Below, piece by piece: positions 34,198-42,959 of a DNA stretch of 47,645 bases. Position 1 is the first letter of the stretch; the number at the start of each line of letters is the position of its first letter. Below the pieces are notes generated by a model. The model ran no database searches. It was not told the DNA's origin and saw only the letters and a program-made list of their open reading frames with translations. Location: contig JALDAN010000002.1 in assembly GCA_022729355.1 (NCBI GenBank), positions 1 to 47,645 of the forward strand, written 5' to 3'. Source of the stretch: Candidatus Nanohalarchaeota archaeon (GTDB lineage: Archaea > Nanohalarchaeota > Nanosalinia > Nanosalinales > Nanosalinaceae). A program made the position numbers and the translations under genes.

Positions 34198-35738
34198 GTT
34201 TGAGCGAAAAGAACTGGCGTATAACAAGGCTTGGAGCAATCGCAGTCGCAGTACTGTCTGCAGCGTATATTTACGCAGTGATGGAGGCCTCAGTATTCGA
34301 TCAATCGCTTGTACTGGCGGCTGCTTCAGGTGCTTTTTACGCTGTTGCATCCAGATTAGCAGGCGCTGAAAGATTCGGTTCGATGGCTAGGCCTGTTTCT
34401 TCTTTCCTATCAATGACTTCTGGAGTACTGTTGATAGCAGCTGCCGCAGTCTTCACACAGTCATCCTTTGAGGTACTGTCTGCTCTAGTAACTCTCGATC
34501 AAGGTATCTCCACAATCCTGCTCTCAGTATTCACAACTTTGGTCGGAGCAGGAGGCCTCATTCTAGGTTCGTACTTCATAATGAACGGAGTCATACTCGT
34601 TCTCTCTGAGAAACTTGATGAGGGAACTCCTGTAGGCCCTCAGTCATCTGATCTGGTTTTCACGGGAATCCTGATAGGGGTAACTGTTCTATCAGTCGCA
34701 GGCACTGCATTCCTCACCGATTTAGAGCCGGGAGCCTACATCACAGCACTTCTCGAGACACTGATCGCTCCTGAGACAGTTCCGGCAACCGTTACAGGCC
34801 TCATATTTGTAACAACATACTTCATTTCAGCACGGGCATGGAGGAGCCTACCTTTCAGCGAACTAGTCCCGTCAGATCACAGTGATACTTATGGAAAGCT
34901 TGCCAGAGTAGAGCAGTTCTTCCGATTCCTGGCAGTCCCTGTAATAGGCCTCCTGATAGCTCTCAATGATTCACCGGAGATGCTTGAAGCAGCAGTCCTT
35001 GGAGGCCTTGACACACCTGGTTTCAGGGAATTCATGCTATACCTGATTTTTGCCTCCATCTTGGCCTTTGTAGGAGTGAAAGTTATTCAGGCCTTCACAG
35101 GTGACAGGGAGTGGATGAAAAGTCTGGCACCTTACCTCCTTTTCACAGGCCTTGCATGGCTGATCGCTCCATACGTCGCAATAGTGCTGGATGTATTCGC
35201 CTCCACCGCACCGGAACTAATCGCAACGCCTGTAGAGGAGATGCTTGCAGAACTTGGACAGAGAAACACAGGCCTTGTATTCCTGACAGCAGCATCAGGC
35301 CTTTCATTCCTACTCAAATCATTTACAGGTCTGCTGAAAGGCCTCGGATTCGTATCGGAAGGCCTTGAAGGAACAGGTTTCTCGGCTTTCGGGGTACTAT
35401 CTGTTGCTCTGGGCCTGTATATTTTCCAGGCCTCTCCATCATCAGTACTACTGTTCACGGGGGTTGCTCTTTCAATGGTAGTCTGGGAGATCGGAAGACG
35501 CTCTACGGTTCTTGGCATGGAGGTAGGTAGAGAAGGAGCATCGATGCAGGGAGAATTTGTACAGGTATTATTGAAGCTGGCAGTAGCACTTATAGCGATA
35601 GTTGCTGCAGAAACAGTTCTTGTGTTACTGAGTCAGGTAGGTACACCAGCAATACCGGGTTCGGTCGCACTCATGGTATTTCTTCTGGCTGTGTCCGGAG
35701 TGCTACTTGTATCTATGGCGTTGAAGGATTTTCTCTAG
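34194..35738 (+). CDS. Multi-pass membrane protein of the DUF58 cluster (DUF7519-like)
   Basis: A 514-residue protein with about 12 hydrophobic segments and short loops; no transporter signature is recognised. Its place after DUF58, overlapping by ATGA, corresponds to haloarchaeal DUF7519 proteins. AGGCCT is very dense here, mostly as GGC CTn (Gly-Leu) in the helices. It converges on moxR with a 26-bp overlap. Confidence 0.75.
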   Translation: MSLSEKNWRITRLGAIAVAVLSAAYIYAVMEASVFDQSLVLAAASGAFYAVASRLAGAERFGSMARPVSSFLSMTSGVLLIAAAAVFTQSSFEVLSALVTLDQGISTILLSVFTTLVGAGGLILGSYFIMNGVILVLSEKLDEGTPVGPQSSDLVFTGILIGVTVLSVAGTAFLTDLEPGAYITALLETLIAPETVPATVTGLIFVTTYFISARAWRSLPFSELVPSDHSDTYGKLARVEQFFRFLAVPVIGLLIALNDSPEMLEAAVLGGLDTPGFREFMLYLIFASILAFVGVKVIQAFTGDREWMKSLAPYLLFTGLAWLIAPYVAIVLDVFASTAPELIATPVEEMLAELGQRNTGLVFLTAASGLSFLLKSFTGLLKGLGFVSEGLEGTGFSAFGVLSVALGLYIFQASPSSVLLFTGVALSMVVWEIGRRSTVLGMEVGREGASMQGEFVQVLLKLAVALIAIVAAETVLVLLSQVGTPAIPGSVALMVFLLAVSGVLLVSMALKDFL

Positions 35739-36705
35739 AATCAGTCTCCTGTGTTTCAGGGACTTCAGTATTCTCGATCACTGACCTGGCCACTTCCTGT
35801 TTGTCCACATTATCTACTTCTGCCTCCGGTGTAAGTACAAGCCTGTGATGCAGTACCTCAGTGGAGATCGCCTTCACATCTGTGGGAGTGACGAAGCTTC
35901 TTCCCCCGATAAGTGCCTTGGCTCTTGAGGCCTCGAAAAGCCTCTGGATGCCTCTCGGCGATACTCCGACTTCCACTCTTTCATCCTGTCTGGTGTTTCT
36001 TCCGATGTTGACGATGTAGTCTCTTATCTTTTCATCTGTCTCTACGTCCTCTACTGAGGCCTGTATATGTCTTACTTCTCTGGCGTTGACTGCCTGTGAG
36101 GCCTTTGGCATCTGTTTGTCTCTATCGGCTCTTCCGTCCAGTATTTTTCTTTCACCTTGTCTATCCGGATATCCGATCTCTGTTTTGATCATGAATCTGT
36201 CTCTCTGGGCCTCTGGAAGTGCGAATGTTCCTTCCTGTTCTACAGGGTTCTGTGTGGCGATCACGAAGAATGGTTCAGGGAGTTGACGTGTCTCGTTGTC
36301 TACTGTTACCTGTTTCTCTCCCATTGCCTCCAGTAGAGCTGCCTGTGTTTTTGGTGGTGCTCTGTTGATCTCGTCTGCGAGGATTATGTTTGAGAATATA
36401 GGTCCTTTCTTGAACTGGAACTCTCCTGTTTCCTCGTTGTATACATGGCTTCCTGTGATATCACCTGGCAGGAGATCCGGTGTGAACTGTATCCTGTTGA
36501 ATGACAGGCCCATAGAACGGGCGAAGCTTCTGGCAGTAAGAGTCTTCCCTGTACCAGGCACGTCTTCCAGTAATACGTGACCTTTCGCAGAAATACCTGT
36601 CATAACGGTTTTCAGGAACTCGTCATCTGCAATCACTGCAGAGGATACAGAATCGAGAACTTTGTCTATATCTCTGGAGGCCTTGTCAATTCCCATATAC
36701 TGCAT
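35713..36705 (-). CDS. MoxR-family AAA+ ATPase
   Basis: A 330-residue ATPase with Walker A EDVPGTGKT (about residues 48-56), Walker B IILADEINRAPPKTQAALLEAM, sensor 1 FFVIATQNPVEQEG, and the lid with GVSPRGIQRL and THR/VLTPE-type end. MoxR proteins partner DUF58 proteins. Here the gene faces the DUF4129-DUF58 operon from the other strand, overlapping its last gene by 26 bp, so the partners are made from separate promoters. Confidence 0.92.
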   Translation of the reverse strand: MQYMGIDKASRDIDKVLDSVSSAVIADDEFLKTVMTGISAKGHVLLEDVPGTGKTLTARSFARSMGLSFNRIQFTPDLLPGDITGSHVYNEETGEFQFKKGPIFSNIILADEINRAPPKTQAALLEAMGEKQVTVDNETRQLPEPFFVIATQNPVEQEGTFALPEAQRDRFMIKTEIGYPDRQGERKILDGRADRDKQMPKASQAVNAREVRHIQASVEDVETDEKIRDYIVNIGRNTRQDERVEVGVSPRGIQRLFEASRAKALIGGRSFVTPTDVKAISTEVLHHRLVLTPEAEVDNVDKQEVARSVIENTEVPETQETDSRENPSTP

Positions 36706-36803
36706 TCTTTGTTCTCATACGTTTAAAGAAGTAATTCTGTAAAAAGGCCTCCACTAATCGAATAGAAGTGTTTTTATTGTTTGGTAACAATACTCGGTTC
36801 AGT

Positions 36804-37646
36804 ATGTCTGAGTTTGTTGTTGATATTGATCCTGATAACTGGAGTAGGGCGTTTGAGGTCCTTGATTACTATTTTGTAGATGATCAGGACATGATGCAGG
36901 CCCTCGGAATAGGTAGTCCTCAGACGCTTCATGAACAGAGAAATGGAGAAAGAGAGTTTATGGATAGTGTAGTGGCAGGAAATATATTGACAGTACTTAA
37001 TGACACTGAACCTGTAATCCAACTGGGTGATTCTCCGTATGACCATATAGAGGATACTTACAATGCATGGGGAGAAAGAGCAGAACTGGAAGATGGTGTT
37101 GCTGAATTCATTTTTGCCACTTACTCCCGGAAAGAGCTTGCCGAAAAGGCAGATGTCGACAAGAGAAGAGCTGTAGACTACAAAAACGGTGAGAGCAATC
37201 CGACAGTAGAATTATTCGAGGAATGTTTCGAAGAAGTAAATGATGCAATGAACGCTGTATTTCATCCTGAGATGGATGTTTATCCTTTAGGAGCCTACTC
37301 TAGCCCTGAATATAGAGATGGGCGTCACGCATTTATAGAAAACGCCGATCCGGAACAACTCGCTGATATTAATGAAGCTGTGCGTGATGTGAAGTGGCTT
37401 GAAGAGGAGAGGCCTATGGGATATACAGGGATTAAGAAAAATATCGAGGCCTTGGAAGAGATGAAGGACGTTGTTACGAATCCTCTTCGATCAGAGGTAT
37501 CGGGTAGGTCGCTCACTTCCTCATCTCCATTCTTCCATGGAGTTACAGAGGCAGGAATAGCAGATAAAATAGCTGGAGAGGCCTCTAATTATTCAATTAA
37601 TGTTTCAGAGACGTATCTTGAGACATTGACTTATATGATTCGCTAA
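36804..37646 (+). CDS. Hypothetical protein with possible HTH
   Basis: A 280-residue acidic, soluble protein. The segment YSRKELAEKADVDKRRAVDYKNGESNPTVELFEECF (about residues 107-142) looks like a Cro/xre-type helix-turn-helix, and an earlier ALGIGSPQTLHEQRNGEREF (about 33-52) could be a second, related repeat. No enzyme motif is seen. ATG 36804 is preferred over the track start at 36768, which begins in the promoter region. Confidence 0.6.
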   Translation: MSEFVVDIDPDNWSRAFEVLDYYFVDDQDMMQALGIGSPQTLHEQRNGEREFMDSVVAGNILTVLNDTEPVIQLGDSPYDHIEDTYNAWGERAELEDGVAEFIFATYSRKELAEKADVDKRRAVDYKNGESNPTVELFEECFEEVNDAMNAVFHPEMDVYPLGAYSSPEYRDGRHAFIENADPEQLADINEAVRDVKWLEEERPMGYTGIKKNIEALEEMKDVVTNPLRSEVSGRSLTSSSPFFHGVTEAGIADKIAGEASNYSINVSETYLETLTYMIR

Positions 37647-37700
37647 AAATTTCTCTCGAAAGCAAAGTCTAATAAAGATTCTGCCAGATGATTTTTACTT

Positions 37701-38468
37701 GTGAGTGACAAAATTCTACTTGAGGATTTTTACAGTGAAAGAATTGCGTCTCTAGATCAGATGTCGGCTACCTACGGCTTTATCAGAGAGGAGTATGATC
37801 AAGGTATTTCAGAGATAGTTGATTCTCTTGAGATGGATTATACATGGATTGGAGCTTCAGGTGACGGAGTAGATATCTTTTACAGTGCACTTGCGGAGGA
37901 GTTCGACATGCTTGAAGATATTGGAAAAGACAGTACTTACCGGATAAAGGCCTCTAAAGAGGATTTTCAGGTGCTCGAAGAGAGACTTGATCAGCACTTC
38001 AGTAGGGGATATGATAGGTCTGAACTTGTCGGCATCCTCAGAGCAGAGTTTCCTGAAGTTTCACAGAGAAGATTTCGTGAGGAAGATGATCTGCCTACAG
38101 AACAGCCTTACAAAAGTCGTTTTGGAGGCTGGAACAATGCTCTCTGGAGTGCAGGCCTTCCTACCGAAGATCAATTAACGGATCAGGAGCTTGAACATCA
38201 GCTGATAGCAAAAACTCATGATCTTAATGACAAGAGAGATTTACTTGTTGAAACTGCTTCAGCCCGAGATATCAACTCTTCAGAAGGAATGAATAACGAG
38301 AGAAGCTTTCAGGAGACCTTTGGAAGTATAGAGGACGCCTATGAAAGCGCTGGCTTGGGTAATATCAGATTAATCGAAAAAGAGATGGAGGAATGGAGAT
38401 CTATAATATATACGCCCTACTCCGATATAATTGAAGTATCAACGAAAGACGTAGGCCACAAGCTTTGA
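37701..38468 (+). CDS. Protein with homing-endonuclease-associated repeats
   Basis: A 255-residue protein. Two segments fit the homing endonuclease-associated repeat (HNH_repeat type): PYKSRFGGWNNALWSAGLP (about residues 135-153) and the SFQETFGSIEDAYESAGLG stretch near 200-218. These small DNA-binding modules are usually attached to homing nucleases or regulators; no LAGLIDADG, HNH or GIY-YIG motif is visible here. The N-terminal half (residues 1-110) is helical and unrecognised. The start is GTG 37701. It may form a pair with the upstream HTH-like gene, 54 bp away. Confidence 0.65.
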   Translation: MSDKILLEDFYSERIASLDQMSATYGFIREEYDQGISEIVDSLEMDYTWIGASGDGVDIFYSALAEEFDMLEDIGKDSTYRIKASKEDFQVLEERLDQHFSRGYDRSELVGILRAEFPEVSQRRFREEDDLPTEQPYKSRFGGWNNALWSAGLPTEDQLTDQELEHQLIAKTHDLNDKRDLLVETASARDINSSEGMNNERSFQETFGSIEDAYESAGLGNIRLIEKEMEEWRSIIYTPYSDIIEVSTKDVGHKL

Positions 38469-38471
38469 ATT

Positions 38472-38717
38472 TCAGTCAGAGGCCTTGTCTGCACGTATAT
38501 AATCCATTCCGGGCAGGCTTCCTGATTCTCCATTGAGTATTGCCTGTGCCTCTGCAACTTCGGCAACTTTCTTCTTTTCTGTTTGATCGAGCAAGTCGAA
38601 GGGCGAATCGTATTGATTATTTTCTTTGAATTCCTCTAAGGCCTCCTCATGTCCAAGTGCTTTGAAGGCCTGATCGTATAGCTCGGCGTGTTCCTGATAT
38701 GCATCTTTGAAGTTCAT
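38472..38717 (-). CDS. Small acidic hypothetical protein
   Basis: An 81-residue helical acidic protein (FKDAYQEHAELYDQAFKALGHEEALEEF). The ORF opens at GTG 38735, but ATG 38717 is preferred, with an AT-rich, TATA-like GTTAAAAT around 38743-38752 placing transcription start near it. No family is recognised. Confidence 0.55.
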   Translation of the reverse strand: MNFKDAYQEHAELYDQAFKALGHEEALEEFKENNQYDSPFDLLDQTEKKKVAEVAEAQAILNGESGSLPGMDYIRADKASD

Positions 38718-38805
38718 TGTATAGAGAAAAGACACTCCAAACTGATTTTAACTTTTTCCCAATCAATTTGATTGAAAGCTGTTTTGAGGCCTGTTTTCAG
38801 TAAGA

Positions 38806-38850
38806 TTTAAAATAGGATTACGGTTTTCCAGTGATGAAGGTTTAAAATAA
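38806..38850 (+). promoter_or_regulatory. Promoter region of the Mrp antiporter operon
   Basis: Two identical TTTAAAATA boxes (38806-38814 and 38841-38849) lie 35 bp apart upstream of mnhE. The second is about 36 nt before the ATG, so the leader is very short. They may be tandem promoters. The rest of the gap 38718-38881 holds one AGGCCT and an AT-rich palindrome (38763-38775). Confidence 0.45.
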
Positions 38851-38881
38851 GTTGTTGTCTCTGAATTGATAGTAGCGATCT

Positions 38882-39448
38882 ATGACTGGAGTTAGAGGCT
38901 CAGCATCTTTAGTTAATGCAGAGGGTTTTAATCTGTATAGAATTGTGACGACATTCGCAGTGTCTTTCAGCTTTTACATGATCTTGGCCGGAAGCATCAC
39001 TATTTTCAACATAGTTACTGCTGTACTGACAGGTTTGATAGTAGCCTTAACTCTATCCAACGTTATGCTTCAATCCGATGAATCAAGCCACTTAACTACA
39101 AAGACATTTAGGTTTATTGTTTACGTTCCCTTAATATTAAAGGAAATTATAAGAGCAAATTTCAAGACTGCTTTCACTATCTTAAGTCCAAACATGCCTA
39201 TAGATCCTCGAATGATTGAATACAGGCCTCAAGTAAAAAGTAATTCAGCTTTGACTCTTTTAGCGAACAGTATAACTTTGACTCCTGGAACATTAACAGC
39301 AAAGATGTCTAAGGATACGTTTCATATTCATACTCTTGATGCTGATTCTCGTGAAGGTTTGAGATCCGGTTCTATTGAACGCGGCGTACAGTACGTTTTC
39401 GGACAACAAAGCGATTCTGGAGGTAGAGGTGAACAGAAACGAATCTAG
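38882..39448 (+). CDS. mnhE: Mrp Na+/H+ antiporter subunit E
   Basis: A 188-residue subunit with N-terminal hydrophobic helices (about residues 20-60), the family block FIVYVPLILKEIIRANFKTAFTILSP and the conserved LLANSITLTPGTLTAKM, followed by the soluble HIHTLDADS region. It is the first gene of a nine-gene operon encoding a multisubunit cation/proton antiporter in the cell membrane. No Shine-Dalgarno precedes its ATG, fitting a near-leaderless first gene, whereas later genes in the operon have strong sites. Confidence 0.92.
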   Translation: MTGVRGSASLVNAEGFNLYRIVTTFAVSFSFYMILAGSITIFNIVTAVLTGLIVALTLSNVMLQSDESSHLTTKTFRFIVYVPLILKEIIRANFKTAFTILSPNMPIDPRMIEYRPQVKSNSALTLLANSITLTPGTLTAKMSKDTFHIHTLDADSREGLRSGSIERGVQYVFGQQSDSGGRGEQKRI

Positions 39449-39726
39449 CCGAGATATCAATCAACACTCTTTTCCTTGTATCTGCAGGAGTCCTGGTGCT
39501 ATTAGCTGTTCTGATGATTTATAGAGCGGTTAAAGGCCCTACTATGCAGGACAGGATTCTGGCAATAAACGTTCTGGGAACCAACACAGTAGTCATACTA
39601 GCTCTACTATCTGCAGCTCTGGAAACTCCTTATCTACTTGATATGGCAATGATCTATGCCTTACTCAACTTCGTTCTGGCAGTTGCAGTATCCAAATTTA
39701 CAGTTGAAAGAGGTGGAGTAATATGA
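39439..39726 (+). CDS. mnhF: Mrp antiporter subunit F, probable ACG start
   Basis: The F-subunit core YRAVKGPTMQDRILAINVLGTN is clear. The first ATG/GTG/TTG in frame (GTG 39496) would cut the first membrane helix to about nine residues. Reading back to the stop at 39430 gives a proper helix (SINTLFLVSAGVLVLLAVLMI). A GAGGTGA site at 39426-39432 points, at 6-nt spacing, to ACG at 39439. That spacing is the one used by mnhG, the DUF4040 gene and mnhB. The ACG start gives 95 residues and overlaps mnhE by 10 bp. Confidence 0.85.
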   Translation, partial: TNLAEISINTLFLVSAGVLVLLAVLMIYRAVKGPTMQDRILAINVLGTNTVVILALLSAALETPYLLDMAMIYALLNFVLAVAVSKFTVERGGVI

Positions 39727-40046
39727 TAGAAACACTGAGAGTAGTGATCATCTCCCTCCTCCTTGCTGGAGGCATATTCTTCACAGCCATCTCAGCCATC
39801 GGAATAATAAGGCTTCCAGATGTCTACACACGCTCCCACATGGCATCAGAAACCGATACATTAGGCGCAGGCCTCACACTTGCAGCAGTCGCAATAGCAC
39901 TGGGATGGCAAGCCCAGACAGTACTAACTATACTTCTGCTTGTATTCATATTCATAACTAATCCAACTGCAGCACACGCAATCGCCAGATCCGCCCTGAA
40001 TCAGGGAATAGAAATGTACGAAGTAAAGGACGGTGAAAAAAGATGA
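39723..40046 (+). CDS. mnhG: Mrp antiporter subunit G
   Basis: A 107-residue, three-helix subunit with the signature IGIIRLPDVYTRSHMASETDTLG. The GGTGG ribosome site sits 6 nt before the ATG, inside the end of mnhF (4-bp ATGA overlap). It assembles with the other small Mrp subunits. Confidence 0.92.
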   Translation: MIETLRVVIISLLLAGGIFFTAISAIGIIRLPDVYTRSHMASETDTLGAGLTLAAVAIALGWQAQTVLTILLLVFIFITNPTAAHAIARSALNQGIEMYEVKDGEKR

Positions 40047-40606
40047 TAAGCGGCCTCGAAATCCCGTTCGTACAGATAGCTCTACTACTTTTCATACTGA
40101 TAACAAGCATTTCAACAGCACTACTCAAAGATGTCCTGGCCTCCATAATCCTTTTCACCTCCTACAGCCTCGGGATGGCCATTTACTATGTCCTGCTACT
40201 GGCGCCCGACGTCGGAATGACAGAAGCAGCAGTAAGCGCCGGAATAACAACGATACTCCTCCTACTAACGATTGCAAAAACAGTTCATCCTGGCCACCAG
40301 GAAGTCCTGGAAGACATCGAGTGGAAGGCCTTGATACCGCTGACATTCATGGTGCTGATACTGGCGTTGAACCTTACTCACTTCCCTGCATTGGGTGATC
40401 CAGAGGCCTCTGCCTGGAATAATCCGGTGACTCAGTATTACATCGAGAATAGTTACGAGGATCTCGGAGTACAGAACACAGTGACAGCTGTGCTGGCAGG
40501 TTACAGAGGGTTCGATACGTTGGGTGAGGCTGTCGTGGTATTTGCAGCAGGGATTGCTTCGTTAATCGTTTTACACAGGGAGGTGTTCACTGATGCGCAG
40601 GGATGA
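40043..40606 (+). CDS. DUF4040 (MbhD-like) / MbhE-like fused subunit
   Basis: A 187-residue subunit joining two parts usually seen in MnhA C-termini or Mbh hydrogenases. The first is the DUF4040/MbhD domain (VLASIILFTSYSLGMAIYYVLLLAPDVGMTEAAVSAG). The second is an MbhE-like part with helices around residues 98-112 and 160-175 (GYRGFDTLGEAVVVFAAGIASL). The same fusion is found in haloarchaeal Mrp operons. GGTGA lies 6 nt before the ATG; the gene overlaps mnhG and mnhB. Confidence 0.88.
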   Translation: MISGLEIPFVQIALLLFILITSISTALLKDVLASIILFTSYSLGMAIYYVLLLAPDVGMTEAAVSAGITTILLLLTIAKTVHPGHQEVLEDIEWKALIPLTFMVLILALNLTHFPALGDPEASAWNNPVTQYYIENSYEDLGVQNTVTAVLAGYRGFDTLGEAVVVFAAGIASLIVLHREVFTDAQG

Positions 40607-41084
40607 TCACGAGCTATCTATAATCAAAGATCACTGCATTGACAGTCTGATAATAGAGACAACTATTCGATTTGTCGCACCTTTTGTACTCACCTATGGA
40701 TTCTTCATGACATTTAACGGAGCCAGTACTCCGGGGGGAGCATTCCAGGGAGGCACTATAGTAGCTGCCACCATACTGATGATAGCTTTCGGCCTCGGAA
40801 TAGATGATATACGTAGAAAAGTCAAAGGAAGCTATCTCATAGATTTGATGATAGCAGGAAGCCTCATATTCAGTATAATAGGCCTCATGGGACTGGCTTT
40901 CGGAGGAAGCTTCTTCAACCACCAGTTTTTCACTCAACTAGGGATCGAAAATGGCGTCAAATGGAGTATGGAGGCAGTAGAAGTCGGCGGAGTATTCCTT
41001 ATAATAGTCGGCTCATTCGTAGGCCTTTTCTTCGTCATAGGCTCCGGCTTCAAACCCTTCAGAACAGGAGGTGAGGAGCTATAG
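40593..41084 (+). CDS. mnhB: Mrp antiporter subunit B
   Basis: A 163-residue subunit with the MnhB pattern: TTIRFVAPFVLTYGFFMTFNGASTPGGAFQGG in the first half and VEVGGVFLIIVGSFVGLFFV near the end. The N-terminal 20 residues are charged and soluble. GGAGGTG is 6 nt before the ATG, which lies within the preceding gene. Confidence 0.93.
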   Translation: MRRDDHELSIIKDHCIDSLIIETTIRFVAPFVLTYGFFMTFNGASTPGGAFQGGTIVAATILMIAFGLGIDDIRRKVKGSYLIDLMIAGSLIFSIIGLMGLAFGGSFFNHQFFTQLGIENGVKWSMEAVEVGGVFLIIVGSFVGLFFVIGSGFKPFRTGGEEL

Positions 41085-41452
41085 CTCTGGAGATCCTATT
41101 CAATCAGTACACGTATCTATCGATGATCATACTACTGGCTCTAGGCCTTTACATGATGATAGCCAGTCCAAATCTTGTGAAGAAAGTGATAGGCCTCAAT
41201 ATCTTCCAATCAGCTATCTTCCTGTTTTTCATCTCCACAGCATACGTTGAAGACGGCTCTATACCGGTAGTATACCCTGAAGCATCCGGAATGACACACG
41301 TCAGCCCTTTGCCTCATGTGATAGTGCTGACAGCGATCGTTGTTGGAGTGGCACTGACTGCTGTAGCGCTGGCGCTGATCATAAGAATCTACTCGGAGTA
41401 CGGAACCCTGAATATACGGGAAATTGAAGAGGTGAATCAAGCTGAACATTGA
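41081..41452 (+). CDS. mnhC: Mrp antiporter subunit C (NuoK-like), probable ATA or CTG start
   Basis: The three-helix NuoK-like core is evident (IASPNLVKKVIGLNIFQSAIFLFF, HVIVLTAIVVGVALTAVALALIIRIY). The first in-frame ATG (41123) falls inside the first helix. Upstream, GGAGGTGA points with 6-nt spacing to ATA at 41081; CTG at 41087 (LEILFNQYTYLS) is the other candidate and mimics the usual MEIL start of the family. No ATG/GTG/TTG exists between the upstream stop and 41123. The coordinates use ATA, which gives 123 residues. Confidence 0.87.
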   Translation: MALEILFNQYTYLSMIILLALGLYMMIASPNLVKKVIGLNIFQSAIFLFFISTAYVEDGSIPVVYPEASGMTHVSPLPHVIVLTAIVVGVALTAVALALIIRIYSEYGTLNIREIEEVNQAEH

Positions 41453-42959
41453 AGCTGCTTTACCTCTCCTGATAATGCTGCCTATCATCGGATCCACTTT
41501 CCCGCTGATAGCCAGTAAAATCAAGGAAGAATACAGTGGAGGCCTCGTAACAGCGATCCTCTTGACGTGCCAGAGCATTGTTGCAGGGCTTGTTGCCTAC
41601 AGTGTTTACTCCAGAGGCCCGATACTCTACGGTGTTGGAGGAGAAAGTCTGAGCAGGCCTGAAGGCTTCGCCATCGGTGTGGAGTTACTTGCTGATGAAT
41701 TTTCGGCAATACTCGTGCTTCTGGCCAGTTTAATTACTCTTTCAACTGTGATCTATGCCGTCAGGATTTCATCGAGAAGTCCAACTTTCCTCAGTGGAGT
41801 GCTTCTTCTTATTGGAGGTATCATGGGTGTCCTGATGACTCATGATGTATTCAATCTCTTCGTCTTCCTGGAGATAACAGGGATAGCAACCTACGCCTTG
41901 ATAGCAAGCGGAAAATCGAAGGAATCCTCTCTTACATCATTCAAATATCTTCTTATCGGCACTACTGGGGCCTCGCTGTACCTGCTGGGAGTAGGCTTCC
42001 TTTACATGACTACAGGAACACTCAACATCTCCGATCTCTCAACAGTACTGGCCGGAGAAGGATTCATAGATGAACCTCTATACGGAAACCCGTTAGTTCA
42101 ACTCAGCTTTGCATTTATCTCAACAGGCCTCCTGATAAAATGCGCCATCTTCCCGCTACACACATGGCAGCCGGACGCCTACGACTATGCACCACACTCT
42201 ATCACAGCACTAATCGCAGCACTCGTATCCACGGCTTCAGCATACGTATTCGGCAGACTACTATTCAACGTCTACACACCTGAATTCTTCGTGGCCAACC
42301 CGTTAGCCGCAGAAATAATCATAATTGTATCAGGCCTCAGCGTAGTAGCAGGCAGTGTACTGGCAGTCATGCAGGAAAACATCAAGAGAATGCTGGCTTA
42401 CTCATCAGTATCACACTTCGGACTGATACTCGCCGCCTTCGCCGCAGCAGTACAGCCATCCGGCAGCATAGAGGCCTTGATCGGAGGCATTATCCACCTC
42501 ACAGGCCACGGACTGGTCAAGGCAGGAATGTTCTTTGGAGCAGGCCTCCTGATAATATACACAGGAAGCAAGAATATACATGACTTCAGAGGCCTCGGTG
42601 AAAAACTAAGAGGGGTATCCGGATCAGTTTCATTAATGGGAATAGTGCTGATCGGTGTTCCACCTAGTATCGGTTTCCTGGGCAAATGGTATATCGTTCT
42701 GGGAGCCATTAAATCGGAGATGTGGGTTCTGGCAGGCCTCGTACTCTTCAGCACATTGCTCACGCTCATGTACGTTGCAAAACTGGTTGAGACACTGTTC
42801 TTCAGCAATAAAGAGAGTTCAGGAAGCCGGGTCAAGATATACAGAGTACTGGTACTGATCCCTGTATTTTTCGCCTTACTGTCTGTACTGCTGGGATTCA
42901 CAGGCAGTGCCTGGTTCGACGGTTTGATGCCGTTCGCTGAAGAGGTGATGAATAAGTGA
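41442..42959 (+). CDS. mnhD: Mrp antiporter subunit D (NuoN/L-like), probable CTG start
   Basis: A 505-residue, about 14-helix proton-antiporter subunit with the key Glu in FVFLEITGIATYALIA, the Lys/His core in LLIKCAIFPLHTWQPDAY, and SSVSHFGLILAAFA. The first track ATG (41475) would remove part of helix 1 (NIEAALPLLIMLPIIGS). GAGGTGA at 41429-41435 points at 6-nt spacing to CTG 41442, overlapping the end of mnhC. It is one of three NuoL/M/N homologues in the operon. Confidence 0.9.
   Translation: MNIEAALPLLIMLPIIGSTFPLIASKIKEEYSGGLVTAILLTCQSIVAGLVAYSVYSRGPILYGVGGESLSRPEGFAIGVELLADEFSAILVLLASLITLSTVIYAVRISSRSPTFLSGVLLLIGGIMGVLMTHDVFNLFVFLEITGIATYALIASGKSKESSLTSFKYLLIGTTGASLYLLGVGFLYMTTGTLNISDLSTVLAGEGFIDEPLYGNPLVQLSFAFISTGLLIKCAIFPLHTWQPDAYDYAPHSITALIAALVSTASAYVFGRLLFNVYTPEFFVANPLAAEIIIIVSGLSVVAGSVLAVMQENIKRMLAYSSVSHFGLILAAFAAAVQPSGSIEALIGGIIHLTGHGLVKAGMFFGAGLLIIYTGSKNIHDFRGLGEKLRGVSGSVSLMGIVLIGVPPSIGFLGKWYIVLGAIKSEMWVLAGLVLFSTLLTLMYVAKLVETLFFSNKESSGSRVKIYRVLVLIPVFFALLSVLLGFTGSAWFDGLMPFAEEVMNK

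Noticed and set aside
38763-38775. TCAATTTGATTGA as a fourth operator of the nucleotide regulon
   Set aside because: The spacer is 5 rather than 6 bases and the sequence is plain AT-rich promoter DNA upstream of an unrelated gene.
39430-39500. Frameshift or truncation of mnhF
   Set aside because: The frame is open back to 39433 with a good first helix and a Shine-Dalgarno at the right spacing, so an unusual start codon explains it better.
40033-40398. 121-residue plus-strand ORF overlapping the DUF4040 gene
   Set aside because: Low-complexity Arg/Pro/Thr-rich shadow of a clear membrane protein in another frame.
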